This document shows positions 27,968 to 40,000 of a DNA stretch of 64,000 bases, in pieces. The position numbers were made by a program, and so were the translations under genes. The notes below the pieces were generated by a model. It made no database searches, had not been told where the DNA came from, and saw only the letters and a list, made by a program, of their open reading frames with translations. Each line of letters starts with the position of its first letter. Position 1 is the first letter of the stretch. Where the stretch lies: contig CP158972.1 in the NCBI GenBank assembly GCA_040429635.1, positions 2,428,001-2,492,000 of the forward strand, given 5' to 3'. Source of the DNA: Tamlana crocina. Its GTDB lineage: Bacteria > Bacteroidota > Bacteroidia > Flavobacteriales > Flavobacteriaceae.

Positions 27968-28040
27968 ATCTTTTTCATTTTTTTATATTTTTTGACTGGT
28001 TTTCACCTCCAATTCCACCCAAAAATTAAGCTTTATAAAG

Positions 28041-28048
28041 TATCTTTG
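28041..28048 (+). promoter_or_regulatory. Candidate -7 element of cydAB
   Basis: TATCTTTG, 24 bp before the cydA ATG. A matching TTG element is not evident at 17-23 bp. Confidence 0.5.
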
Positions 28049-28072
28049 TAGTGTTACTTTAAAGCCTTCTCC

Positions 28073-29377
28073 ATGGATAATTTAGATGCCGCAAGATTGC
28101 AAATGGCATTTACCCTCATTTTTCACATTGTATTTGCTTGTATTGGTATGGTTATGCCGTTTTTTATGGTTATTGCACATAAAAAATGGCTCAACACCAG
28201 AAATCCCATCTACCTAAAACTCACAAAATCGTGGCAAAAAGGGGTTGCGATTTTCTTTGTTACAGGAGCTGTTTCCGGAACGGCACTCTCTTTTGAACTG
28301 GGTTTACTCTGGCCCGAATTTATGAAATATGCCGGCCCCATTATTGGCATGCCCTTTTCGTTGGAAGGCGCGGCCTTTTTTGTGGAAGCTATTGCCCTCG
28401 GGTTTTATCTCTACGGATGGGATAAAATCCCAGAAAAATTCCATTGGTTTACAGGTGTTATTGTGGGCCTCTCGGGAGTGGCTTCCGGTATTTTGGTAGT
28501 TTCGGCCAATGGTTGGATGAACGCGCCATCAGGTTTCGATTATATCGATGGGCAATTTCTAAACATAGACCCTGTCGAGGCCTTTTTCAACCCTGCTTGG
28601 TTCACACAAGCCTTGCACATGACTTTGGCCGCTTTTACGGCTACTGGTTTTGCCGTGGCCGGAATTCACGCCTATCAAATTTACAAGCAACGACAAGTTG
28701 AATTACATAAAAAAGCCTTTAAAATAGCCATTACCTTTGGTGCTGTTGCCGCTATTTTACAACCTATAAGCGGTGACCTTTCAGCTAAAGACATTGCCAA
28801 GAGGCAACCCGTAAAACTCGCGGCTATGGAAGCTCATTACGAAACGCAAAAAGGAGCACCTTTGTACATTGGCGGTATTGTGGATGCAGAAAACAAAACC
28901 GTTTCGCATAAAATTGAAATTCCAAAAGCGCTATCTTTTTTAGCCTTTGGCGATTTTGATGCCGAAGTAAAAGGCCTCAACGATTTTCCCGATGATGTAA
29001 AGCCCAATGTACCCATGGTACATTATGCCTTTCAAATTATGGTGAGCATCGGTACTTTGCTTATGGTTGTTGGTGGTTTATTTTTCATTAGTTTAAAAAG
29101 AAAATCGTGGTGGAATAAAAATTGGTACTGGCTATTATTTGCCATACTCGCTCCATTTGGATTCATTGCTTTGGAAGCCGGATGGATTGTTACTGAAGTG
29201 GGCCGCCAACCATGGATAATCCACAATGTGATGCGCACCAAAGATGCCGTTACCCCAATGCCAGGAATGATTTACAGTTTTTACTTTTACCTTTTCCTTT
29301 ACGGTATACTTACTATTGCCGTAACTTGGTTGATGGCGCGCCAAATCAAATCGTTAAACACTTCAAAAACTGCTTAA
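28073..29377 (+). CDS. cydA: Cytochrome bd ubiquinol oxidase subunit I
   Basis: 434 residues, a short-Q-loop form. Heme-ligand regions are visible: His18 in LIFHIVFACIG, and His in TQALHMTLAAF. The quinol-binding loop block KLAAMEAHYET and the GRQPW block are conserved. Terminal oxidase that reduces O2 to water with high oxygen affinity. It is 1 bp upstream of cydB. Absent are cydCD assembly transporters and any CydX-like peptide in the visible spacer. Confidence 0.95.
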   Translation: MDNLDAARLQMAFTLIFHIVFACIGMVMPFFMVIAHKKWLNTRNPIYLKLTKSWQKGVAIFFVTGAVSGTALSFELGLLWPEFMKYAGPIIGMPFSLEGAAFFVEAIALGFYLYGWDKIPEKFHWFTGVIVGLSGVASGILVVSANGWMNAPSGFDYIDGQFLNIDPVEAFFNPAWFTQALHMTLAAFTATGFAVAGIHAYQIYKQRQVELHKKAFKIAITFGAVAAILQPISGDLSAKDIAKRQPVKLAAMEAHYETQKGAPLYIGGIVDAENKTVSHKIEIPKALSFLAFGDFDAEVKGLNDFPDDVKPNVPMVHYAFQIMVSIGTLLMVVGGLFFISLKRKSWWNKNWYWLLFAILAPFGFIALEAGWIVTEVGRQPWIIHNVMRTKDAVTPMPGMIYSFYFYLFLYGILTIAVTWLMARQIKSLNTSKTA

Positions 29378-29378
29378 T

Positions 29379-30395
29379 ATGCTATACGTCGTTCTCTTTT
29401 TCTTATTGGTGTCTCTGCTACTTTACGTGATATTGGCTGGAGCAGATTTTGGAGCAGGCATTGTTGAATTGTTTTCTTCAGAACAAAACCAAAAAATCAC
29501 CAAAAAAACAGTCTACAGCGTTATGGGCCCCGTTTGGGAAGCAAACCACATTTGGATCATCATTTTAGTGGTTGTGCTTTGGGTGGGGTTTCCGGAGTTT
29601 TACAATGTTTTGGTCGTGTATTTGCACATACCGCTCACTCTGGTTTTACTGGGAATAACTATGCGTGGCGTGGCGTTTGTATTCAGGCATTATGATGCTT
29701 ACAAAGATAAATCTCAGATTGTATATGACTGGATGTTCCGGATTTCCAGTTTTGTGACCCCTATTTTTTTGGGAATGACCGCTGGTGCTATGATTTCCGG
29801 CGAATTGATTATCACTGAAAACTACACCGATTACTCGTTTGCTGAACTTTTTGTAAATCCGTGGTTAAACGGGTTTTCCATTTTGGTGGGACTCTTTTTT
29901 GCTGCCCTATGCGCTTTCCTCACGTCAATTTTACTTATTGGTGAAACCAACGAAACCAATCGACCTATCTATGTTAAAAAATCAAGAATAGCCAATATTA
30001 CAGTTATTGTTTTAGGCTTTATCGTGCTTAGCTACGGAATGATTTTTGAAATTAAATTCGTCACCGATTTTTTGAAAAACCCATACACTATCGGTCTTGT
30101 GGCGCTATCGGGAGTTTTAATTTTCCCACTGATGAAAAGTATAAGAAACGCTAGGCAAATAGTAAGTAGAGCCTTGGCTGGAATTCAAGTTATTCTCATT
30201 ATTTTGGCTGCACTGAATACCCATTACCCTAATTTAATTATTGCTTCGAACACCGAAATGAGCATTATTGAAACTGCTGCTACCGATAGCACAATAAATG
30301 TTTTGGGCATTTCATTAATCATTGGCGGACTCATCATTCTCCCCGGTGTATTCCACCTTTTCAAATCGTTTAAAATGATTAAAATTTTAGAGTAA
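29379..30395 (+). CDS. cydB: Cytochrome bd ubiquinol oxidase subunit II
   Basis: 338 residues with eight or so hydrophobic segments and the family start LYVILAGADFGAGIVELF. The GPVWEANHIWIIILVVVLW segment and RGVAFVFRHY block are typical CydB. Pairs with CydA as the integral membrane oxidase. A terminator follows it within 40 bp. Confidence 0.95.
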   Translation: MLYVVLFFLLVSLLLYVILAGADFGAGIVELFSSEQNQKITKKTVYSVMGPVWEANHIWIIILVVVLWVGFPEFYNVLVVYLHIPLTLVLLGITMRGVAFVFRHYDAYKDKSQIVYDWMFRISSFVTPIFLGMTAGAMISGELIITENYTDYSFAELFVNPWLNGFSILVGLFFAALCAFLTSILLIGETNETNRPIYVKKSRIANITVIVLGFIVLSYGMIFEIKFVTDFLKNPYTIGLVALSGVLIFPLMKSIRNARQIVSRALAGIQVILIILAALNTHYPNLIIASNTEMSIIETAATDSTINVLGISLIIGGLIILPGVFHLFKSFKMIKILE

Positions 30396-30427
30396 CAAAT
30401 CTAAAACTTCAAAATCTCATTTAACAA

Positions 30428-30468
30428 AAAATGGTATCGATTTTATTTCTCGATACCATTTTTTTATG
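30428..30468. terminator. Bidirectional terminator between cydB and the TonB receptor
   Basis: TGGTATCGA-(9 nt)-TCGATACCA with A- and T-runs on both sides. Confidence 0.88.
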
Positions 30469-30510
30469 ATACAAATTTAATGCCTTATGCACTAATGAAT
30501 CTAAACCTAA

Positions 30511-32775
30511 TTAAAACCTAACCGAAACTTTCCCTCTTAAAAAGAACGGCGAACCTGGTGTAAAGTGGATTTCCTCAACAGAATCGGGCTCGTTAAACAA
30601 TCTACTTTCCGTAGCAAATTGTGCTTCGTTCCATTCGGTATCAAAAAGGTTTTCAACAATCAATCCGAACGTCCAATTATTAAGTGTATAATTCAAATTC
30701 AAATCGGTAACGAAATAACCTTCGGCTACAATGGAATTATCTTCATTGGCCGGACGGTCTTTAATATATCTGTAATTGATCCCTCCGGAAAAGTTTTTCC
30801 AGTCTTTGATACTCAATCCACCAGTTGACGTAAAATCTGGTGCCAAAGGAATATAATTTTCACCATCTGGATCTTCACTGCTTCGGGCATAGGTATAATT
30901 CAAATCGGTGTTGAAAAACAGCCAATCATTAAGTTGATAACGCACTCCAAAATCAACACCATAACGTTCGGTTTTTCCGCTGGGCTCCACAATTCCGGCA
31001 TCGCCAACGTAAACGAATTCCTGTTGCAAGAATAAGTTCCAAAGCGCTGCATTAAACACCAATCGGTTTTGCGGTTTATAAATCACCCCTAAATCACTTC
31101 CAAAAGAGGTTGGTAAAATCTTCTCGCCACCATTGGCCACTACCACCCTAGTATCGTTGGAATGGTAACCCAATCCTGTTTTAGCGAATAATTGCAACTT
31201 TGGCGAAGCGGCATAAATAACATTTAATTTCGGGCTCACCTTCGTTTTATTTTCACTTTTGTTGTCGTAGGCTTCGGTGAGTAAGTTTTCGTAATCGAAC
31301 TTAAAATAATCAAGCCTTACGCCCGGATTCAGCGTCCAATTTCCTGTTTTATAATTTAAACTAGCAAATGCAAAAGCGTTCAACTCATCCACATTCCCTA
31401 AAGCCAATCGCTCTAAAACGGTTTGTCGGTTCAATGTTTTCGATAATTGTACATCGTTAACATCGTCGTACCTAAATCCTGTTCCCAATTCATATCTTAA
31501 ATGCGAATTGCTATTTTTTAAATGAATAGCATGGTCGTAAACCGACGTAGCCCCAATAATAGTTCTATTTTCCTTTTGATGGATTTGATCGCCATTTACA
31601 GGGTCTTCCAAGAAAAATGTGAAGTTTGAAAACAGTTCAAAATCGTATTTAGACACATAAGCGTTGGTCTTAATTTTAGAATGTGCATCCAACTGCTTCG
31701 AGTGGTTTACCCAAATATTGCTTCGGCTGGTATTGCCGCCCTCGGTATCGTCAATCGCTCCAAAACGGCCAATCAAACCCTGCTCAACAGCCCTAACGGG
31801 AATTTGCCCCGAAGCATCCCATTTACTTTGAAAATGTGACACCGACAAATTCAACTCTTGGTCTTGGTGGTTGTTGAAATGATAACGCCCCATAACATTC
31901 AATCGGTTGAAATTTTGTGGCGACTCAAACACGCCATCAGACAGCATCAATTCTGAAGCTACATAGGCACTGCTATGTTCTTCCTCTAAAATTTTTGTCA
32001 TAACCAATGCCCTCAAGGTACTAAACTGCCCAGCTTCCACCGATACCAAATTATCTTTAATTGCTTTTTTTGTGCCAATATCCACATAGCCAGCCGTGTT
32101 GAAATTGCCCTTATTGGCGTAATAGCTTCCTTTGGCAAAATCGATATTATCAATCGTTTCGGGGATGATAAAATGCATATCGGAATAGCCTTGTCCGTGT
32201 GCATGCGATACCATGTTTACGGGCATGCCATCCACATTTATGGCAATGTCGGTACCATGGTCAATATCAAAACCACGCAAAAATATCTGCTCGGCCTTTC
32301 CGCCGCCGGCATGCTGGCCAATCATTAAACCAGGAACTTTTCGAAGTATTTCCTGTGAAGATTTAACCGGGTTGGTTTTTAGATCAACATCCAAAAAGGT
32401 ACTCAGTACATTGGGCTTCGACACGATTAAAACCTGATCTAATGATGCGGGCGATTCTTTCAATGCTACTATAATTTTTGTTGAAAGCTGAACTTCGGTG
32501 ATTACAATCGAAGTGTTTTCGTAACCCAAACTGTAAAAAAAGATTTCGTCATTTAATGCCACATCATCCAACTCAAAATAGCCAGAAATATTGGTATAGG
32601 TATAGGCGCCATTGGTTTTGTTATAAACACCAACGCCCTGAATGGGTAATCCTTTTTCTTTTGAAACGACTGTGCCGCTAATTTCGTGGGCACTTAAAAT
32701 TGAAATAGAAAATAAAAACAAGGTAAAAAGGACAGTACTCTTTGACCTTTGAAATCTCTTTTTGAATAGTTGCAT
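30511..32775 (-). CDS. TonB-dependent outer-membrane receptor
   Basis: 754 residues. Signal peptide (TVLFTLFLFSISILSAHE), then a carboxypeptidase-like regulatory domain at about 33-115 (ISGTVVSKEKGLPIQGVGVY), the plug with LRGFDIDHGTDIAINVDG and the His-rich SHAHGQGYSDMHFIIPE, and a beta-barrel ending PGSPFFLRGKVSVRF. The HAHGQGY type of plug recurs in receptors of several phyla with unknown substrate; a metal ligand is one guess from its His content. No SusD partner is adjacent, so glycan import is less likely. A TATATTTG box lies upstream on the minus strand (32903-32910). Confidence 0.93.
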   Translation of the reverse strand: MQLFKKRFQRSKSTVLFTLFLFSISILSAHEISGTVVSKEKGLPIQGVGVYNKTNGAYTYTNISGYFELDDVALNDEIFFYSLGYENTSIVITEVQLSTKIIVALKESPASLDQVLIVSKPNVLSTFLDVDLKTNPVKSSQEILRKVPGLMIGQHAGGGKAEQIFLRGFDIDHGTDIAINVDGMPVNMVSHAHGQGYSDMHFIIPETIDNIDFAKGSYYANKGNFNTAGYVDIGTKKAIKDNLVSVEAGQFSTLRALVMTKILEEEHSSAYVASELMLSDGVFESPQNFNRLNVMGRYHFNNHQDQELNLSVSHFQSKWDASGQIPVRAVEQGLIGRFGAIDDTEGGNTSRSNIWVNHSKQLDAHSKIKTNAYVSKYDFELFSNFTFFLEDPVNGDQIHQKENRTIIGATSVYDHAIHLKNSNSHLRYELGTGFRYDDVNDVQLSKTLNRQTVLERLALGNVDELNAFAFASLNYKTGNWTLNPGVRLDYFKFDYENLLTEAYDNKSENKTKVSPKLNVIYAASPKLQLFAKTGLGYHSNDTRVVVANGGEKILPTSFGSDLGVIYKPQNRLVFNAALWNLFLQQEFVYVGDAGIVEPSGKTERYGVDFGVRYQLNDWLFFNTDLNYTYARSSEDPDGENYIPLAPDFTSTGGLSIKDWKNFSGGINYRYIKDRPANEDNSIVAEGYFVTDLNLNYTLNNWTFGLIVENLFDTEWNEAQFATESRLFNEPDSVEEIHFTPGSPFFLRGKVSVRF

Positions 32776-32956
32776 GGTTTGATTTATTATGAATTAAAAT
32801 ATGTTTTAAGAAAAGTGGAGTCATTAATTATGCCTCATGCTTTGCTTTAAACTACCTACGAAAAAAGCATTACGTGGGTTTTTTAATTTTATAAAATTCC
32901 TGCAAATATATTCTTTACGTAGAATTGAGCAGCCCAAAAACCCCTAAAAAATGCTT

Positions 32957-32988
32957 AAAAAAGCCCGTACCGAAAACGGGCACGGGCA
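32957..32988 (-). terminator. Terminator of the PorP/SprF gene
   Basis: Minus strand GCCCGT-loop-ACGGGC followed by a T-run; the inverted arms are at 32963-32968 and 32982-32987. Confidence 0.85.
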
Positions 32989-33017
32989 AATTATTTTTTT
33001 GTTTAACTGATGAGTCA

Positions 33018-34010
33018 TCAATGGTGCACGGGGTCCTGGGTACAGGGGCAGTTGCTGATGCCCTGCAGGAAGTCCAGCCCGATGGTCACCACGTGGGTAC
33101 CGGAGTTGTAGCCCGAAAGGTCGTTGGTGGTAATCTGGTAGGCGTAGCCAAAATAGAAAATCGACTTTTTGAAACCCACCATGGGGCCAACATTCAACGG
33201 TTTGAAAAACTGGTCGTTCAAGAAACGGTACGATATGCCCGCCCAATAATAATCTTCGTAGCGGTTGTACTTCCTGAACTTAAAATTGACATCGGTACTG
33301 GAGCGCTTGTCGCTGCTGAACATTTGCATGAACATGCTGGGCTCAAACTCCAATCCGCTCTTCTTTGGCCCCCTAAAGGTATAGCCCGTATAAAACTGGT
33401 AGTTCAACAGCAGGCTGGGCTCTAGTTTTCTTAAGTCTTGATCAAAGTCTTTGTCTAGTAGATTGTTAACATTAAAGCTCAAAAAGTAGCCCTTCAGCCT
33501 GAACAGTGCACCTACATCGAAATTGTGGTTGGTTGTTCTTCTTTCATCGGTTACAGATGCATCAAAATCAATAGGTACACCTTGATCATTATATGAAATA
33601 AAATTACTTGTGTCTATCCTAAAATTGTTAAGATTGTAAGAAATCCCCAAGGAAAGGTACATCTTCGAATAATAATCCAAAATGAGGTGGTGCGCGAACG
33701 AAAATTTAGCACCCGTCTGGATGGTGTTCCCATTGCGGTCGTTGTAAAGGGAAAGCCCCACACCGGTACGTTCTGCAATCCTAACGTCGCCATAAAACGA
33801 TTGGTTGTCTGGTGCGCCCTTTATGCCTACCCACTGTGTGAGTCCGTTGGCCCGTAGCTTAACGTTATCGCCGATACCGGCATAAGTGGGCGATACCACA
33901 AAATTATTGTCGGCCAGATATTGGGTAAACACCGGCAGGTTTAGCTCCTGGCCAAAACTGGTGGTCAAGGCCAAAAGCAGAACGTATATGGTTAAGGTTA
34001 ATTTTTTCAT
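33018..34010 (-). CDS. PorP/SprF family outer-membrane protein
   Basis: The start at 34010 (MKKLTLTIYVLLLALTTSFG) gives an ideal signal peptide; an upstream ATG at 34043 overlaps the previous stop codon (TAATG) and could be used for translational coupling. The mature protein carries the family opening LPVFTQYLADNNFVVSPTYAGI and a C-terminal barrel. PorP/SprF proteins anchor or help export T9SS adhesins. It directly follows the giant adhesin gene, as sprF follows sprB in Flavobacterium johnsoniae. A terminator lies just after the gene, so it ends the transcript. Confidence 0.92.
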   Translation of the reverse strand: MKKLTLTIYVLLLALTTSFGQELNLPVFTQYLADNNFVVSPTYAGIGDNVKLRANGLTQWVGIKGAPDNQSFYGDVRIAERTGVGLSLYNDRNGNTIQTGAKFSFAHHLILDYYSKMYLSLGISYNLNNFRIDTSNFISYNDQGVPIDFDASVTDERRTTNHNFDVGALFRLKGYFLSFNVNNLLDKDFDQDLRKLEPSLLLNYQFYTGYTFRGPKKSGLEFEPSMFMQMFSSDKRSSTDVNFKFRKYNRYEDYYWAGISYRFLNDQFFKPLNVGPMVGFKKSIFYFGYAYQITTNDLSGYNSGTHVVTIGLDFLQGISNCPCTQDPVHH

Positions 34011-34042
34011 GTTGCTCTTTTTTGAGGGATTTGCCAACTTCA

Positions 34043-37000
34043 TTATCTATACAGTGTAAAGTGACCAACAAAATCGCGGTCGTCTTTCGGGTCGTTCAGT
34101 TTCACGACGTACCAATAATCGCCCGTGGGCAGTTCCTTGCCGTTGTACTTACCGTCCCATTTATCATCTACGTTCAGTGTGGCAATTTTTCTTCCGTAAC
34201 GGTCAAAAATATCAAAGGTCATATTTCGGTACTGGCTGGTACAACCGGGGCCCCATCCGCCATTCTGCGGTACGAAATAGTTGGGGATGCACACATCGAT
34301 ATATTCAAAATACCGTGTAGCACTCGCCGTACATCCGTTGCTATCGGTCACGGAAACCGTATAGTCGCCAGATTCGTAAATGGTGAAGGTACTTTGGCTT
34401 CCGTACGACTCGCCGTTCAGCGTAAACTCGTAAGGTTCTGCGCCACCCGTTGCAACGGCAACAATTTGGTTGATTTCACCATCATCAATGGCCAATTGCA
34501 GTTGTTCAAACTGTTCCACATCGAACAAAGGCGTACGTTGAATACAGCCGTTGGTGTGCCTCACGTCGATATAATGGCCCACACCCGCAGGCACATCAAT
34601 AAACATATTGCTCGCTTGGTACGTTCCACCATTTAAAGAATAATCCAATTCAGCAGGATCAACACTTTCATCTACCGATACAGTAACGGTATTGGTGGAA
34701 ATATTGTTGACACAATCGAACACCACTTCGGCAACGGGATTTATTGCCACCGATTCCGGGAAAGTAATGTTCCATTCGGTCTCGCAGCCCAAAGCATCTC
34801 GAACATAAACGATATGGTCTCCACCAGCCAATCCGGTAAAATCGAACTGGGTCTGTGCGGGTGCGCCCGTAGTGTATGTCCCATTGTAATCATCCAAACT
34901 CACGCTATAAGGCATATTTCCTCCTGAAATTTCAATACTGAACTCACCGTTCATATCGCCCGAACATACTTCGGGAATAATAGAATTTGGCACGATGCTA
35001 AGCACTACGGGGACGGCATCTTCAATAGTGAAATCGTAAAGTACGAAACAGCCCATTTCATCTTGCGCCATGGCTTGGTAATCGCCAGGAGCTAAGTTTT
35101 CAAAAACAGGATCGTCGAAAAATTGGTTCAACTGTGGGGAAATGGCATATTTTATAATGCCCGTTCCTCCTGCTGCAGTAATTTCCAGTCGACCGTTGTT
35201 AGTACCTGGACAGGTTACATTACTGGCAACAAAATTTGCTGTTAATGGCGTAGCCGGTTCACTGATTGTAACCTGAGCGCTAGTCACCAAACAATCCCCA
35301 CTTTCTACCTCAACTTGGTAATCGCCAGCAGGTAATTCGGTAAATACCCCTGGACTGTCTTGGGTTACCGGAGTGATGTCATTTCCAGCCGCATCCTGTA
35401 GCGTATAAACATAATTGCCCAAGCCGCCCTGTGCTTCTGCCACGATAACTCCCGTAACATCCCCAGCGCAATTAATTTTAGCATTTGAAGTATCTAAATT
35501 AACTACTAAATCTGGAAGCGGGTCGATGGTTATTTCGTTGGAAACGGCTCCCGAACAACCATTGGCATCACGCACATAATATTGGTAAGTGCCATCGGAA
35601 ACTGGGAAAGTCACCGATGTGGTGAATGTGCCGATAACCGTAACAAAGTTTGCCGTGGTGCTATATTCATAACTGCCCATACCGCCCGTGGTGCTCAAGG
35701 TCAACGAGGCGTCGGTTAAACAGGTCGCAGAAGTTTCTTTTACCAGATCCACTTCAATGGGCGTAGGCTGATCGATAACAATATCCGTAGAAACAAATTC
35801 ACAGTTATAACCATCGGTAACCGTTACGTTATAGGTCCCTGCCCCCAAATTATTGAATACTGGGTTGGTTTGCGGGCCTGATGAATTTACCGTTGGCGCT
35901 ACCCTATTCAGTGTATAGGAATAATTGCTGCCCTGACCTCCACTGGCTGAAACCGTAATGGACGCGTTATCATCTCCGAAACAATCCAACATGGCAGCGC
36001 TAGCTGAAACCGTGGCACTGATTGGAGTAGGTAAACTTAAAGTAATACTTTCTGAAACAACACAACCACCGGCATCGCGTACGTTAACGGTATAATTACC
36101 TGCCGATAAATTGCTGAATGTTCCGTTGGAAGAATAGGCTACCGTTGCCGCTCCCGTAAGTTCGTATTCATAGGTGCCCCATCCGCCGTTGGCCACGGCC
36201 GAAATGGTGCCCATCCCATCATCACAGGTCACGTTCGAAGTCTCATCGACAGCCAAAGTTAATGCTTCCGAAGGTGAATTGATTGTTACATTAGAGGTGG
36301 CCGAACAGAATGGTGTTGCTGTTTCGGTGATTACCACCGTAAATGTTCCAGCAATCATTCCATTAACAACCATCGGGTTTGTACTCGTATTGGCTGCTAC
36401 AGGTCCAGTTACCGAGTTTCCTAAACTATCGAAAACCTCATAATTGTATGTTCCGCTATAGCTGTCCACATTAATTTCAAACGAACCATTATTATCACTA
36501 AAACAAGTTACCGCTGTTGGTGTAGTTGTGAATGTAGGTGGTGCTGCCTGCTGAACTACGATTGAGGCATCTGCTGTACACGATGTATTGACGTCGGTTA
36601 TGGTAACCGTGTAGGTTCCTGATGGCACTCCAGAAAACACATTGCCAGCTAGACTAATAGAAGCCGGGCTAGGACTAATGCTATAATTATAGCTTCCTGA
36701 ACCTCCAGAGCCCGTAACGGTAATTTCGCCATCGTCATCATTACAAGTCGCTATGGCTGTTACTTCAGGCACTAAATCAATCGGTGCAACAATGTCTACA
36801 GAAACTAGATTTCCGCAGCCATTCGCATCACGCACTTCAACAGTATGGTTACCAGATGCCAAATTTGAAATGGTAAATGGTGCGCTACGTGTTTGGAAAG
36901 CCCCTCCATCAATACTATAACTGTAAGGTGCCACTCCCGAAGTTGGTAAAGTAACGTCGATTTCGAAATTTCCTTCGGTAGCCGTACACAAATTATTTGT

Positions 37001-40000
37001 AGAAGCCGCTACAACCGGTATTGGATCTGAACCTAGATTGATAACAGCTGTGGAACGGATACAACCATAAGCATCCATAACATGTACATAATAATTGCCA
37101 GCATCGGCGTTAAACACACTATTGGATGCCCATGACGGGTCGGTATCCAACGGTGGGGTTGCCGAAGTGGTCATTTGGTAAAGGTACGGCGGTGTTCCAT
37201 CTTTGGCTACCGCACTAATAACACCCGAATTCGGGTTACAATTCGCATTTTTATCAACAGAACCTGTAATACTTAACTCGATAGCTGATTGGGTAATATT
37301 GAACGGCCCAGAAACAATGCTACAACCTGCATTGGTCGCCCCAGCCTGTTCGGTAATGACAACCACGTAATTACCGAAATCTAGATTGCCTAAATCGTTT
37401 ATTTGCAAGGTTCCGTTGGCCGGTACAGTACCGGTGCCCGATACGCCCGTTGTAACCAAGGATTGCGAATGGAATATTTCATAGGATACATCGGTAGCAG
37501 CACCGTAAATACTGTTGATATCGAAACTGACATTGCCATCGGCACTTCCCACACAAGTGATGTTGTTCGGTACCAAAGCACTAATGCCTAATTGGGAGTT
37601 GGTTGGGATGGACGTATCGGCCGTTTCGTAATAATAACATTGGGTTGCCTCATCGTACACGATAAAGGTATAAGTAGCTCCAGGAATTAAATTCGTAAAC
37701 GTGGTGCTTTCGCTTCCGGCAGGGATTTCGTCCTGCCAGGTGCCCACTCCAGGGTAACTCATGCCCGGCCCAGTGTAGATGGCAAAATGGTATGGTCCTG
37801 AACCAGATAACGGTGTACCAATGGTTACTGTCGCCGAACCTCCGGTTGAACAATCCGCTGGTGGTGAAAAAGTTGCAATGTTCAAATCGTCTGGCGGCGA
37901 TGCCACCAAAATATCCTGTTCAATCACCGAACAGCCATTGGCATCCGTAATGATGATTTCATAAAGCCCGAAATCCACAACCTCAAAAACCTGAATGCCT
38001 CCCGTTTGGTTGGAAATTTCCTGGTCATAACCATTTACACCCGTAACGTGATAGGAATAATTGGGCGTTCCGCCGCTCACCGAATTAATGATTATTCTTC
38101 CTAAGGAAACGCCCCCTGCCTGACATGAAACAGGGTCTACATCAAAATCCAACGCAATCGGGGTCGGTTCATTGATGGTTATCGTTTCGGTATCGGTACA
38201 GGAATTGGCATCGGTGAGTGTAATGGTATAGTCGCCCGCTGTCAATCCAGAGGTTTGCGTACCATAATCCGTTCCCGTTGTATTGTTGAAGACATTGATG
38301 GTAAACGCAGGAGTGCCCACGCTGTTATTGATATTCACCTGAATGGCAGCATTGCTGTCGCCGCTACATAAAATGGGCTGCGTTTGTACTACGGAATTGA
38401 TTTCTGGCAACGAAATCGCATTGATAGTCTGCACGCCGGTCTCGACCGTACAGTTGTTCGCATCCGTTATAAGGAATTGATATGTTCCATCGGTTGACGC
38501 AGTGTGCACAAAACTGTTTCCTGTTACTAAAGTTGTACTTCCGTAGGCGCCTCCGTTAAATGATACTTGGTACGAAAATGGCGCGGTTCCACCAGAAATA
38601 TTTGTACTAATAATCCCGTCTGGTGAAGTAGTACAATCTAAACTTTTTGTGATAACCGTATTTGCTGTCAAAGCTGGCAACGGTGCTATAGTAAATGATT
38701 CGGAATAACTACAATCATTAGCGTCGCGAACCTCAAAAGTATAGGTATCTGGAGCTAATCCTGTAAATGTACTGGAGCTTTGGAAAGTTGTTGCCGTTGG
38801 AGAAACTATTCGATACTCCAAAGTTGGAGTTCCTCCAGTTACAGTTAATGTAACATCAGAAGTCAATGCCGGACAGCTTAATGGTGTGGCATTAAAATCT
38901 AAATTTGTTGGCGGATCCAAAGCGTCAATCGTTGCAGGAGTAGTGATAAAAGTACAGTTGCTAGCATCGCGGATGGTAATGGCATAATTCCCTTCAGTCA
39001 AGCCCGAAAATGTGTTCCCCGATTGAAAGTTCACACCGTCTAAACTAAATTCATAAGGTGCGGTTCCACCTGTCACACTTGAAACTGTAATTTCGCCTGT
39101 GGTGACACAATTATATGGCGTAGTTACGTTGGCAGTACCTGAAATAGCTGTTGCAGAAGTTATGGTAACCGTTTGTGGGGCAGTCTCACAAACATCGGAC
39201 CCCATAGTGTAGCGCACGACCACATCGTAATTCCCCGCTGTAAGTCCGTTGAAGACTGATGAATTTGAATAGCTTGTACCGTTGTCAATGCTATATTCCA
39301 AAATGTTGCCGTTGGGGTTGGTAACATTGATTTCGATAGCCCCAGAATTGGCATTTTCCGCACAAGAGATGTCGGTCTGCGATACCGTGAAATCCGGTGC
39401 TGGAGTTGCTTCCACTGAAATAGTAGTTTCAGCCGAACAGTTATTGGAATCAATTACCAAAATATCGTAATCACCAGCGGTTGTCACTGGAATTATTGGC
39501 GTACTTTGGAAATCGGTGCTGCCATTTACATAGTAATAGTAAGGTGCCGTTCCTCCAGTGGGATACACTGTTATTTCTCCATCGGTACATGTAAGTGGAT
39601 TGGTTAATGCCGCTGTAACTTCCAATAAAGGTGGTTCAATAATTTCCACATCAACAGAACCTGCACAGCCATCTTCGGTTGAAACGTTTACAGTATAATT
39701 GCCTGGATTCAAATTTTCGAATCTATAATCGCTTTGGGAAATTGGCCCCACACTATTTACAATGGTTACCCCATCATATAACGCAAAGAAATACTGAGGT
39801 CTTACATCATTTGCAGCCACCGATATACTTCCCTTTTCACCATGACAAAAAGGTTGCGTAACGATGGACGAAATGGTAAAATCCCTGTTGCGGATCTGTA
39901 CATCTGGCACAGAGAAAATACAAGGATTTGGACTAACACCTATTTGCCTAATATAAACGGAATACAAGTTTGCCGTAGTCACTGAAAATGTATTGCTAGA

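Noticed and set aside
32957-32988. GC-rich palindrome as an operator
   Set aside because: Position after a stop codon and a following T-run on the minus strand fit an intrinsic terminator better.
34022-34636. 204-codon open frame opposite the end of the giant adhesin gene
   Set aside because: It is antisense to a strongly supported coding frame with a T9SS sorting domain, and its product has no coherent domain pattern.
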